From Asparagopsis taxiformis (lineage: Eukaryota > Rhodophyta > Florideophyceae > Bonnemaisoniales > Bonnemaisoniaceae), in NCBI GenBank assembly GCA_030407315.1, contig JALQPE010002041.1, positions 310,001 through 374,000 of the forward strand: a DNA stretch of 64,000 nt, given 5' to 3'. Of the stretch, positions 1 to 9,075 are shown piece after piece. The notes beneath the pieces were generated by a model that saw only the letters and a program-made list of their open reading frames with translations, was not told where the DNA came from and ran no database searches. The translations under genes were made by a program, and so were the position numbers. Each line of letters opens with the position of its first letter. The first letter of the stretch is position 1.

Positions 1-371
1 CTTTATTCATTATATTCTCGCCGATGACAACCCTAACCGTCATCACGCTCGATAGAATCATGGGCCAGAACAAAAGTCGAACACTCATCGCGATTGACAA
101 GGATGTTCACGGCCACCCTGGTAGCTTCCTACCACGCAGCTCTCACACTACGTCGCAACGACTCCAAACTCTGCTAGTCCAATTTCCGAGCTGCGTGGCT
201 TTTCTTGGCCTTTCTATCCCATCGCTTCCTCAGCGCAATATCAACCGATCGGTTCAATCACGACACAGACCAAACAAATCTCTCACCTTTTTCGAGCAAA
301 AAAGGTCATATGTTCAATCTACGCCTCTTCGTTTGACCACGTTCGCCCCTTGTTCTTTTTCTCGAGCACAA
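1..371. other. 5' flank of the glucosidase II gene
   Basis: The glucosidase reading frame stays open back to position 24, but the translated stretch before 372 has no family similarity and would place the signal peptide in the middle of the protein. I read this as promoter and 5' leader. A pyrimidine-rich, CT-rich run precedes the ATG at 372. No TATA box is obvious. Confidence 0.5.
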
Positions 372-3308
372 ATGTGGCGTTCCTCCCCCTCTCGATTGCT
401 TCCTGTCGTGTTTCTCTTTCTAACCACTGCACTACTTCAAGGTGCTCAAAATACCGATGCTGCGGAGTGGTCCAAGCTGAAAACATGCGCTAACCTTGGA
501 TTTTGTCGCCGTCATCGTCAATTTCAAGCTGCTACCAATGCGGTCTACGTGCTTGATAAGAGCACTTTGAAAAAGACTCTATGGCGTGGATCGCATGCCG
601 TTACAGCCTCCCTAATTCCAAAGGATGTGAGCCGAACCCATCTGCTTATCGCTGTTGTAGCGCTAGGGTCTGGTGTATTCCGTGTTGCAGTTGACGACCT
701 TTCCACCCCTTTACATGAACGCTACATTTCTCGAGATGTTATCATGGGTCATGTGCAGTCACTCCCACTCGATGAAGCTTCTTTGCGCGTTGATGATACA
801 TTCGCCGAGCTAACATTAGATGGATGGAATTCAAACGTACGCATGCATTTTGATCCATTCAGAGTTGATCTGGTTTCGGACGATGATGTGCTCATTTCTA
901 TCAACAGTGAATCGCGCCTACTTGTTGATTCGTTTGCTCCCAAACCATCGCCTTCCCCATCACCTTCTCCAGATCCATCACCACAGCCTCCTTCTCCGTC
1001 ACCTTCGACTGCAGATGGTGAGGATGATGAAGAGCAGGAAAATGCTGATCATGAGGATTACTATCATTATGAAGAGGATGACGATGAACATATAGCTCAG
1101 ACACCATCTCAGGAAGCTTCAAATGTGGATTCTGCATGCGACGGATGCTGGGAGGAACGTTTCCAGTCTCATACTGATCCGAAGCTTCGAGGGCCAGAAT
1201 CAGTGGGTACCGATATTCACTTCCCGTTTGCCGAACACATTTACGGTATCCCAGAGCGAACAGTTCATTTTTCTCTTGGGAACACAATTGATGCTGAAGG
1301 AAATATTGTCACGGAACCTTACCGACTGTATAACTTGGACGTTTTTGAGTTTGAGCTGGTCCGGCCTTTAGGTTTATACGGCAGCATTCCGTTTTTAATG
1401 GCTCGGAAAGGAACAAGAGCGGCTGCCATGCTTTGGTTAAATACCGCTGAGACTTATGTAGACGTATCTCCAGGTGTGGAAGGTAAGGGTCCGAGAACAC
1501 ATTGGTATTCAGAGACCGGTATTATTGATACCTACCTGCTTTCAGGTCCAACCCCCTCCCATATCTATAAGGAATATCTCTGGTTGACTGGACCTCCCGC
1601 AATCCCGCAACGGTTCGCTCTTGGATATCACCAATGTAGATGGAACTATCGCAATGATGAGGACGCAAGAACTGTTGATGCAACATTTGACGAACGTGAC
1701 ATTCCTTATGATGTTTTGTGGCTTGATATCGAACACACAAATGGTAAGCGATATTTCACATGGGACTTGGAGAGATTCCCAGACCCCACAGCTCTACAAA
1801 ATCATATTGCTGCTCGTGGCAGAAAGATGGTGACAATCATCGACCCTCATATCAAGAGGGACAATAAGTATGCATTGCATCGGTACGCAACGGAACGAAA
1901 GTACTACGTGATGAAACCTGATGGAAAACCGTTTGAAGGATGGTGCTGGCCAGGCTCATCAAGTTATTTCGATTTTACCTCACCTACAGTCCGAGAAGCA
2001 TGGGCGTCTCGATTCAACCCGACGGATTACCCGCATTTCACAGAGCATTTATATACTTGGAATGATATGAATGAACCATCAGTGTTCAACGGACCAGAGG
2101 GAACAATGCAAAAGGACATGATCCATGATGGTGGTGTGGAACACAGGCATGTTCACAATATTTATGGACATTACTTTATGCAAGCAACGTTTGAAGGTTT
2201 GTTGAAAGGTCATGGTGGAAATGACAGACCATTTGTTCTCTCTCGTAGCTTTTTCGCAGGAAGCCAGAAGTTTGGTGCGATTTGGACTGGTGATAATACA
2301 GCAGCATGGGACCATTTAGAAAGCACAGTGCGCATGTTGCTTCCATTACAGATATCTGGAATGATTTTCGCTGGTGCAGATGTCGGTGGTTTCTTTGGTA
2401 ATCCATCTGCGGAATTACTGACAAGGTGGTATCAAGTTGGCGCATTCCAACCCTTTTTCAGAGGCCATGCACACATTGATACTAATCGTCGAGAACCTTG
2501 GTTGTTCGGTGAACCATACACAACTCACATTTCAACGGCAATTCGGACGCGTTATGAATACATCCCCTTCTGGTACACTTTGTTCGCAGGAAATGCTCTG
2601 GGGGAGAAGATTGCGTTTGATGAGAGCTACAGCGGACCACCAATGCGGCCATTGTGGTGGGAATTTCCGAATGACCAACATTCAGATACAGATCAGAAGC
2701 AATGGACTGTTGGAAATGCTCTACTGGTAGCACCTATATTAAGTGAAGGCGCTACCACGCATACAATCCATGTACCAGGTGGAGAGAAATGGTATGACCT
2801 TTTTGACCCTATCGCACCTGGAAAACTACTTTCACAGGATGGCATGGTCGAATTCTCATCGCCTCTAGAAAGGATGATTGTATTGCAACGAGGGGGTACG
2901 ATCATCCCGAAACAAGAGAGAAGACGGAGAAGCACTGTTGCTATGGCCAGAGACCCATTCACATTAGTGGTTGCCCTCGATGCAGACCGGAAAGCAGAAG
3001 GTGAACTTTACCTGGATGATGGACGGTCGTTCGACCATATGTCAGGGAAGTATACGCTTCAAAGGTTTGTGTTCAAAGATGGTGTTCTTTCAGTGGAAAC
3101 GGTCAGCGGTGGAGACCAAGAATTTGTTGGTAGTGATGCTACTATCGAGAGAGTGGTGATTCTAGGATATGGGACTTCGCCACCTACCAAGGTCATAGCT
3201 GGTGATCACGAGATAAGCTATGTTCACTCCGAAGGAAATGGTGTGTTGACGATTCAAAAACCTGAGGTAAGTGTAGGGAAGGAAGGATGGGAAGTGAAGA
3301 TTGTATAA
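372..3308 (+). CDS. GANAB: ER alpha-glucosidase II catalytic subunit (GH31)
   Basis: The protein trims the two inner glucoses from N-glycans in the ER, normally as a heterodimer with a beta subunit. I start at 372 (978 aa) because an ideal signal peptide follows: MWRSSPSRLLPVV and then a hydrophobic run. GH31 hallmarks are visible. The nucleophile is D565 in WNDMNEPSVF, and the acid/base is D641 in IWTGDN. The stretches HQCRWNY and DVLWLDIEH belong to the conserved barrel. The beta-sandwich and C-terminal domains follow, so length matches the family. An oddity is a Pro/Ser run followed by an Asp/Glu/His/Tyr-rich run at about residues 189-245, which looks like a disordered insert in the N-terminal domain. 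There is no KDEL, as usual for the alpha subunit. Related lysosomal or plant secreted GH31 enzymes are less likely. Confidence 0.93.
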   Translation: MWRSSPSRLLPVVFLFLTTALLQGAQNTDAAEWSKLKTCANLGFCRRHRQFQAATNAVYVLDKSTLKKTLWRGSHAVTASLIPKDVSRTHLLIAVVALGSGVFRVAVDDLSTPLHERYISRDVIMGHVQSLPLDEASLRVDDTFAELTLDGWNSNVRMHFDPFRVDLVSDDDVLISINSESRLLVDSFAPKPSPSPSPSPDPSPQPPSPSPSTADGEDDEEQENADHEDYYHYEEDDDEHIAQTPSQEASNVDSACDGCWEERFQSHTDPKLRGPESVGTDIHFPFAEHIYGIPERTVHFSLGNTIDAEGNIVTEPYRLYNLDVFEFELVRPLGLYGSIPFLMARKGTRAAAMLWLNTAETYVDVSPGVEGKGPRTHWYSETGIIDTYLLSGPTPSHIYKEYLWLTGPPAIPQRFALGYHQCRWNYRNDEDARTVDATFDERDIPYDVLWLDIEHTNGKRYFTWDLERFPDPTALQNHIAARGRKMVTIIDPHIKRDNKYALHRYATERKYYVMKPDGKPFEGWCWPGSSSYFDFTSPTVREAWASRFNPTDYPHFTEHLYTWNDMNEPSVFNGPEGTMQKDMIHDGGVEHRHVHNIYGHYFMQATFEGLLKGHGGNDRPFVLSRSFFAGSQKFGAIWTGDNTAAWDHLESTVRMLLPLQISGMIFAGADVGGFFGNPSAELLTRWYQVGAFQPFFRGHAHIDTNRREPWLFGEPYTTHISTAIRTRYEYIPFWYTLFAGNALGEKIAFDESYSGPPMRPLWWEFPNDQHSDTDQKQWTVGNALLVAPILSEGATTHTIHVPGGEKWYDLFDPIAPGKLLSQDGMVEFSSPLERMIVLQRGGTIIPKQERRRRSTVAMARDPFTLVVALDADRKAEGELYLDDGRSFDHMSGKYTLQRFVFKDGVLSVETVSGGDQEFVGSDATIERVVILGYGTSPPTKVIAGDHEISYVHSEGNGVLTIQKPEVSVGKEGWEVKIV
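945..1095 (+). repeat. Pro-Ser and acidic low-complexity tract in the glucosidase CDS
   Basis: Imperfect CCATCACCTTCT-type units encode alternating Pro-Ser. A GAT/GAG-rich stretch follows and encodes an acidic run with His and Tyr. The reading frame is preserved throughout, so this is a coding insertion and not an intron. Confidence 0.8.
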
Positions 3309-3530
3309 TGATGGATTGAGAGTAGACAAGGTTTTGTGATGTAAAAGGAAAATAACCAAAGTAGTTGATAAATTGCAGAGGGATGTCTAGCAATGAGTTT
3401 AGTTGATTTGAACAGCTCGAACGGTGAATCGGAGTTTGATCATGAGTAGAAACATCGAAGAGACGCATGAAACAAGTTGAGTGTTTTCAGACTCTGATGA
3501 ACAAACAAACGAATTGCGACTGGGCAGATT

Positions 3531-3858
3531 TTAGGTTGATGGAGAAGGTTCTGACTGGGTAATTCTCGGGATCGCAGATTCAAGCACAGCGATTTTGATA
3601 TCAGCTTTTCTTTCCTTTTCTTCAAGCTGTACGTGAACGAGGTATTGAATAAGAGTTAGAACTATCAGTGCTATTGGGAGGCAGTGTGTGACAGGACAGG
3701 ACGATAGATCGAATGCTTACCTGCAATCGCAATGACTGTATCTTGGAATCCATCGCGCTGTGGACTCTTTTAACATCCTCATATAGCCAGTAGAAGCATT
3801 GCGCGCTACCGATAGCGGCCCCGACCATAAACGCGCCCATTCGCGACGGGAGAGCCAT
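3531..3858 (-). CDS. 77-aa single-pass membrane mini-protein, two exons
   Basis: I assembled this gene from exon 3858-3721 (46 codons) and exon 3626-3531 (31 codons plus stop). Residues 1-30 (MALPSRMGAFMVGAAIGSAQ onwards, with CFYWLYED) look like a short N-terminal membrane anchor with two GxxxG-like small-residue patches. The second exon, beginning LEEKERKAD, continues an amphipathic helix and ends EPSPST. Without splicing the frame runs into intron-encoded Ser/Thr-rich sequence, whereas splicing gives one continuous helix-rich protein. I do not recognise the family; small inner-mitochondrial or ER assembly factors often look like this, but that is a guess. It lies tail-to-tail with the glucosidase gene and head-to-head with the metal ATPase gene. 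Confidence 0.65.
3627..3720 (-). other. Spliceosomal intron (94 nt) of the membrane mini-protein
   Basis: On the minus strand it reads CAG|GTAAGC ... TACAG|CTT, phase 0. A TTCTAAC branch-like motif lies about 30 nt before the acceptor. Confidence 0.75.
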
Positions 3859-4250
3859 TGCGAATGAGAGTATAGTTTGGGATGGAGCGGTGCTGATCGC
3901 GCCAGTTGCACAAGATGGCCTTTGAAACTATACACGAAAATCATTATGACAGCAATTACAAGTGTACAAATATAATGCACCGGTTAGATCGAGAAGAATA
4001 TGATTGGACAAAAACTTGTGCCGAGGAGCAGATTACTCGTTGAGAGCCCCTGAATGGATCAAATGATTGGTTGGTAGGGAACGGTTTGACGCTGGTGCCC
4101 GGAAAGCAAACTAAGATGTGATTCCACGATGGAAGAGTTGAGCGTTCGCCTGACAGAGTGCTGTTCTCCGTCTAAAGCAGCGATCCAAAGCCTATTCCCC
4201 GCAACCCGTGCCTTCCGCATCACCACAATCTCGGAGTTCACACTTTAATC
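3859..4250. other. Divergent promoter region: mini-protein / HMA1 gene
   Basis: This 392-bp head-to-head spacer holds no convincing gene. It contains the 12-mer TACAAGTGTACA at 3957-3968, about 100 bp upstream of the mini-protein ATG. Confidence 0.6.
3957..3968. promoter_or_regulatory. TACAAGTGTACA element, copy 1
   Basis: A near-palindromic 12-mer built on GTGTACA. The identical 12-mer recurs at 43423-43434 and 56695-56706, always between genes. It lies about 100 bp upstream of the minus-strand gene starting at 3858. It is a candidate transcription-factor site; the function is inferred only. Confidence 0.45.
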
Positions 4251-6584
4251 ATGCATACCCTCGGCTCTAGTACACATACGACCAAGACAGTTTCTCAACT
4301 ATGCTTTACGCATCCTTTATCATTCCAATCCCCACTTTCAGCAGGTGTAACCTATCGACATCACGTTCACATTTCCTCGTTTCGTCCATGTGTGCCCATC
4401 CCCTCCCGAAAGCTCCGTCTCACAACATTCCCCAAGCGACACATCTCCCATCAACGTACCACACCAACCGCACATACTGGCTGCAGTCATGCACATATCG
4501 GCTGCGGTCATTCACACGCTGAAACTAGCTCAACTCCACCGTCGGAGCGTTCTCTCCCAGCACGTCTCCTGTATGCTATCACGGATTTGCGACACAATAC
4601 TCGCGCTGCAGTCGCAGCTGCCTTGCTCTTCTGCACCGCTGCAGCCCTGTACCTCCTCCGTTTGTCAACGTTGCTAGTTCGTATCCCGCTTGTATCATGT
4701 CTCGCTCTAACCGCATTTCCAGCTGTGACCGACAGCATTAAACGCATCATCAAATCCCGTGGTCGGACAATGGACGTTGACATCCTCATGAGCATCGCAT
4801 CATCCATTTGCATCGGAACAGGTGCTCTCTTCGAAGGTGCATTGCTCTCAACCCTCTATGTTGTCTCACACGCCGCCGAAGATTTCGTATCAAGTAGTGC
4901 TCGCAGAGCATTGGATAATTTGCAAGATATCACCCCTGAAAATGCCCTCAAGCTTCCTTCTCCCCATTCAACAACTCCTACCACCATTCCTGTCGGTGAC
5001 GTTCAAATAGGCGATTTTATTTTGGTTCGTAGTGGTGAAATTGTCCCCTGTGACGGCGTTGTAGCCTCTGGCAGTGCCTTTGTTTCCATGCAGCACATTA
5101 CTGGCGAATCAAATCCACGCTCCATGTCAGTTGGCCAGTTTTTGGCTGCAGGCGGTCGAACAGAGGATGCACCGCTTGTCATCAGGGTTACCCAAGTTGG
5201 CGCTGAATCTTCTTTGGCGCGTATTTCTCGCCTTGTTACCGCTGCAAAGGAAAATCGCCCCAAGATAACCAAGTTCTTTGACAAGTTTGGTGAACGTTAT
5301 GCGCGCTCCGTTCTAATTATATCAGTTTTCATTGCTGCAGCACTACCTCTGATTTCTATCGGCCTTTCGCCGCTCATCCCAGCCATTTCTTATGTGGGTC
5401 GGTCTGGCTCCATGGCTCGCGGGCTTGGTTTTCTTGTTGCTGCCTCTCCATGCGCTTTGCTTATTGGAGGGCCCGTTGCATACCTTGCTGCACTTAGCTG
5501 TTGTGCAAGGAAAGGAGTATTAGCAAAGTCTGGCGCAAAATCATTGGAAGCAGCTTCTCGCGCTACGCATGTGGTTTTTGATAAGACGGGTACCTTGACG
5601 ACAGGAAAATTGTCTCTCACATCTGCCTCCATTCTTCCAGATGAGCACGGTCATGACGTTCCTTCTAGACTGGATGACCTCAAAATTCCAGCAGAGAAAG
5701 AATTTGCCAATGTCATATCTGCAGCAGCAGCTCTTGAAAGTGGTGCAGTACACCCAATTGCATCTGCTGTGCGCACAAAAGCGACTCAATTGGGTGGTAT
5801 GCTCCCGGAAGTCTCCAATGTGCAGGTGATTGCTGGTCAGGGAGTCGAAGGCATTGTCGCATTTGATAGCGACGAGGGCGATATGGTAATGACGCATGGA
5901 AGGCTAGGAAGGCCTAGTTACATTTTAGAACAAAATGTGGTCAAAGCCATCAGTAGTCTGACGAGAGAGGCATCCATGAAGGGTGAGACAGTGACTGTGT
6001 TTGATTTCGGAGATACCAAATATTTATTGCGACTGAAGGATGAAATCCGAGGTGAATCAAAAAAAGTTGTGCACAACTTGACGAAAGCAGGTTATGAAGT
6101 TAGTGTATTGACAGGAGATGCCGAAGGTGCCGCGCGTCTTGTCAGTACTAGTGTTGGGGCTGGAGCAACGGTTGTTTCGAATGCGACACCACAGGATAAG
6201 CTTGATTTTGTGAAAGATCTCGGGGAGAAACTTGGGGCGAACAACAAAGGTGTGCTGATGGTGGGTGACGGAGTTAATGATGCTGCTGCGTTAGCCGCTT
6301 CGCTTGTAGGAGTGGCCTGCGGACTTAGTAGTGCAACGGCTGTACATGCTGCGGATGTTGTGCTTATCCGAGATGATTTGAGCAACATTGGGTGGTTTTT
6401 GAAGAAGGCGAAGGCAACACAAGCCGTCGTGCGTCAGAATCTTATCATTGCACTAGGTTTAATGGTAGTGGCCACTATGTCATGCGTTGCTGGATCCATT
6501 CCGCTTTGGCTTGCAGTTACACTTCATGAGGGTGGAACAGTGCTCGTTGGGCTTAATGGCTTGCGATTGTTGAGAGATTCGTAA
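4251..6584 (+). CDS. HMA1: P1B-type heavy-metal ATPase, HMA1-like, probably plastid envelope
   Basis: This is an ATP-driven transition-metal pump of 777 aa. The N-terminal ~130 residues are Ser/Thr/His/Arg-rich, consistent with a transit peptide. They include a His/Cys cluster at about 75-91 (CSHAHIGCGHSHAE), a likely metal-binding tail comparable with the His-rich N-terminus of plant HMA1. Hydrophobic helices follow. The actuator TGES is at 284-287, the ion-path motif SPC at 399-401, the phosphorylated D444 in DKTGTLT, an HP dipeptide in AVHPIAS, and the hinge GDGVNDAAA with D673. An SPC motif in place of CPC places it in the P1B-4 (HMA1/CoaT) group, for which Zn, Co, Cu and Ca have been proposed as substrates. 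The ATG at 4251 is the first in frame. Confidence 0.9.
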   Translation: MHTLGSSTHTTKTVSQLCFTHPLSFQSPLSAGVTYRHHVHISSFRPCVPIPSRKLRLTTFPKRHISHQRTTPTAHTGCSHAHIGCGHSHAETSSTPPSERSLPARLLYAITDLRHNTRAAVAAALLFCTAAALYLLRLSTLLVRIPLVSCLALTAFPAVTDSIKRIIKSRGRTMDVDILMSIASSICIGTGALFEGALLSTLYVVSHAAEDFVSSSARRALDNLQDITPENALKLPSPHSTTPTTIPVGDVQIGDFILVRSGEIVPCDGVVASGSAFVSMQHITGESNPRSMSVGQFLAAGGRTEDAPLVIRVTQVGAESSLARISRLVTAAKENRPKITKFFDKFGERYARSVLIISVFIAAALPLISIGLSPLIPAISYVGRSGSMARGLGFLVAASPCALLIGGPVAYLAALSCCARKGVLAKSGAKSLEAASRATHVVFDKTGTLTTGKLSLTSASILPDEHGHDVPSRLDDLKIPAEKEFANVISAAAALESGAVHPIASAVRTKATQLGGMLPEVSNVQVIAGQGVEGIVAFDSDEGDMVMTHGRLGRPSYILEQNVVKAISSLTREASMKGETVTVFDFGDTKYLLRLKDEIRGESKKVVHNLTKAGYEVSVLTGDAEGAARLVSTSVGAGATVVSNATPQDKLDFVKDLGEKLGANNKGVLMVGDGVNDAAALAASLVGVACGLSSATAVHAADVVLIRDDLSNIGWFLKKAKATQAVVRQNLIIALGLMVVATMSCVAGSIPLWLAVTLHEGGTVLVGLNGLRLLRDS

Positions 6585-6807
6585 GTATTTACTTGCGATC
6601 GGCGACCAGATGAGAAAAGTTTATGAAAGTTGCACAATTCATGAGATAAATACTGTATGTGATTCAATAAAGCACTGTGGGATGAAAAGGTATTGCGTTG
6701 CATGTGTTGGTGATTGCACTTATTGTGATATAGCTAGTGGATTTGCAAAAATAAGTCTCATGCCACGGCCCCAAGTCCACACAACTACTAGCCAATGCAA
6801 ATGAAAA

Positions 6808-7713
6808 TCATCTCGCTAAAGGCAACTCATCACTCCTTGCGCTCACATCTCGAAACGTGAGACTATATCGGGTGCCCTCAGTTTTCTTCGGGAATATAGC
6901 ATGTTCCCAAACGCGCAAAGCATCACCGGTCATTAAATAGACAGCGCCTCTCGGAAGAACGATATCTTTTTTCACGTCCTTTCCAATAGCACTCATGCGC
7001 GACCGTAAGATAAGCGTCATAGTGCACTGAGCGCCTAAGCAGACTCCAATGACGCCTGTTTTGATGTCTCCATTTTCACAATCATTGTGCGGCAGTATGT
7101 GACCTCCCTCTGCCTTGTACATTGCAACAGCCAATTGATTTGGCTTGAAATCAGCAATCATCGGAATGCTTCGGCGAAGCACTGGAAGAACCAAATTCGT
7201 TGCGTATGATGGCAAAGGAATTTCCTTCGGTGCTTCCTGTCCGAACAGGAATCGTCGTTTAGAAAGGTTGTATGCCGGTCCGTAGTTCTTTGCTAGTCGA
7301 AACCGATGATCACGCCATAGTGGTGGTGCCTTCTCAATCTCACCGATCAGAGCGCTTTCTACATCATTAAATAGACCGGGGAATAAATGGAAGCCTGGAG
7401 CGCCACACTCGGAGGCGGGTCCATTCACTGATATGGATGTTCTGTACTTTGGACGCATCCTGAAAACTGGACATAATGGAGGTGAGATTCCCCGACGCTG
7501 CGATAAGGTTTGTGCTGATTCGGAAGGAAGATTTGAATTTGGTATCGCATTATGCGCTGAGGTTGCCTTCACATACTGCTTCAGCTTTTGATGTGGTCGC
7601 ACAGTTGCCTTCGAAATCGTCTTCTGTATCGGCTCGCCGCACGAAGCCGCATGTAACAGGAGGAATGATTCCGTGAAGCGCTTATTGCATATTGGACATG
7701 TGGCACACTTCAT
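6808..7713 (-). CDS. AlkB-family 2OG/Fe(II) dioxygenase with N-terminal UBZ4-like zinc finger
   Basis: The 301-aa protein has two parts. Residues 6-25 form a C-x2-C-x11-H-x3-C finger (C6, C9, H21, C25), the exact spacing of UBZ4 ubiquitin-binding fingers of Rad18-type repair proteins. A basic, probably disordered linker follows. Residues ~105-292 form an AlkB dioxygenase fold with H209-x-D211 and H271 as Fe(II) ligands and R282 and R288 in RYSLTFR for 2-oxoglutarate. It should oxidatively remove alkyl groups from nucleic acid bases, or act on methylated RNA. The finger suggests recruitment to ubiquitinated chromatin or PCNA (inference). The start is well placed because the zinc finger begins at residue 6. 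It converges with the HMA1 gene. Confidence 0.85.
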   Translation of the reverse strand: MKCATCPICNKRFTESFLLLHAASCGEPIQKTISKATVRPHQKLKQYVKATSAHNAIPNSNLPSESAQTLSQRRGISPPLCPVFRMRPKYRTSISVNGPASECGAPGFHLFPGLFNDVESALIGEIEKAPPLWRDHRFRLAKNYGPAYNLSKRRFLFGQEAPKEIPLPSYATNLVLPVLRRSIPMIADFKPNQLAVAMYKAEGGHILPHNDCENGDIKTGVIGVCLGAQCTMTLILRSRMSAIGKDVKKDIVLPRGAVYLMTGDALRVWEHAIFPKKTEGTRYSLTFRDVSARSDELPLAR

Positions 7714-8108
7714 TGAATGGGCAGAGATGATAACTCACAGGCTACCATTCTATGATTCGGATGATGCTGAAACAAAGTAAACGTACTAAGACAATCACGC
7801 ACGGTCAGAACAAACATACTGGTGCAGTTGAAACTGATGCACAGGAAGACTTGCTTCGGTACGGGATTTTCTGCCACGTGTACAACCACACGCTGTTTTG
7901 CAGTTTTCTGATGAACGAAATAATGGTTTCCGGACGCAACCGCCGACGTGTCAATTAGCGTGGTACAATCGATGGTAGCTTGCTTCCCTAATGAACTACA
8001 ATTGGTGAATTCTTGGCTGTTTTCTCGTGTCAAGTGTTAAGTCCACAACATTTTCAACGCCTTGCCTACATCAGTGAACGCGCGGAATATTTGCACCAAG
8101 CGAGAAAA
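7714..8108. other. Divergent promoter region: AlkB / nuclear-protein genes
   Basis: A 395-bp spacer without a convincing gene. CCACGTGTACAA at 7874-7885 is the exact reverse complement of the sequence at 43403-43414. Confidence 0.55.
7874..7885. promoter_or_regulatory. CCACGTGTACAA element (G-box plus GTGTACAA)
   Basis: It contains a CACGTG palindrome overlapping GTGTACAA. The same 12 bases occur inverted at 43403-43414. It lies about 165 bp upstream of the AlkB ATG. Candidate regulatory site, inferred from recurrence and position. Confidence 0.4.
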
Positions 8109-9075
8109 ATGGCCGATCTTGTAGCTGACAAGAGCGCACGTGCAGCTGTGTTGGCATTTTTGAACCAAGAAGGGGTGCAATACTCAAGCAGTGATTCCGA
8201 AGCTGACTTGGAACAACTCAAGCCTCGCCCCACGAGGTATGCGTGAACTTTTCTTTCAGATATAGAACCGTTTTGTGGAAACAAATGTGCGTTTATGGAA
8301 CGGTGCTGACGTTTTATTACATTTCTGTTTACCTCCCTATGAGCTAGACTGGGATTGGGTGCCAAGTTTATTCCACATGAATCCCAAGCTGCCTCAGAAG
8401 CTGACAGAAGACTTGCCGGTGCGTTGCGGAAACAGTCGCACCTTCAATCCGAAGAGGCTGTCCAACGTAAACGCGAAGATGGTGCGGAACGGAGTGATGC
8501 CTCCTCAGAAGACAAGGATTCTCGAGTGCGGCTTATGAGCAAGGGGTAAGTAGCGACGAGCTCGAAGGTGTGGGTTGATGATGAATGCAATATTTCTAAC
8601 TGGTCTCTTTTGTTCCGCATTTAGGAAACGGAAAAAGAAGAGGAAAAAACCTCCAACAGCAGAGTCGCTTGCCGAAACTAGAAAAGAAAACGGGCTTGTT
8701 GTACAAGATAAAACTGTGCAAAACGATACATTACACGAACAGGTGGTTGAAAATGAAAAACGACATAGTGGGTGCAGACCACGAGCAGGCGCAAACGGAC
8801 TGAATTCTACAAGTGGAACCGGTGAAGAAAGCAACACAAATGACAATCAGGCATTCCGAAAGAACAACTTGAATAGGCGATGGAACACAATGGGTCCAAC
8901 ACGACCGGGTTCAGAGAGGCAATCTTTTGTCCCACGTAAGCGCAAAAAGATTCGCAGCCGCCAGAAAAATCTTCGTCGTGACAATCGACCGAAAGACAAG
9001 TTGCCACCGCATTTAACAGAGGAAACACTGCTTGGTGGACGTATGAGGAGAATGGATGACGGATGGGACAACTAG
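8109..9075 (+). CDS. Basic, probably nuclear/nucleolar protein of unknown function, three exons
   Basis: Exons are 8109-8236, 8348-8545 and 8625-9075, giving 258 aa. The joins create uninterrupted motifs: PTR|LGLGAKFIPHE across the first junction and RLMSKG|KRKKKRKKP across the second. The N-terminal half carries an acidic SSSDSEADLE patch. Then comes the LGLGAKF motif, a Lys/Arg run, a poorly conserved middle, and a C-terminal block (PRKRKKIRSRQKNLRRD, then DKLPPHLTEETLLGG) that looks conserved. I do not recognise a named family. The basic blocks suggest nuclear or nucleolar localisation (inference). An upstream in-frame ATG at 8013 would add 32 residues, but the one at 8109 fits the compact N-terminus better. 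Confidence 0.75.
8237..8347 (+). other. Intron 1 (111 nt) of the basic nuclear protein gene
   Basis: ACGAG|GTATGC ... GCTAG|ACT, interrupting an Arg codon after its second base. A GTGCTGAC branch-like motif is present. Splicing here restores the frame that contains LGLGAKF. Confidence 0.75.
8546..8624 (+). other. Intron 2 (79 nt) of the basic nuclear protein gene
   Basis: AAGGG|GTAAGT ... TTTAG|GAAACGG, interrupting a Gly codon after its second base. TTCTAAC lies about 27 nt before the acceptor. Confidence 0.8.
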
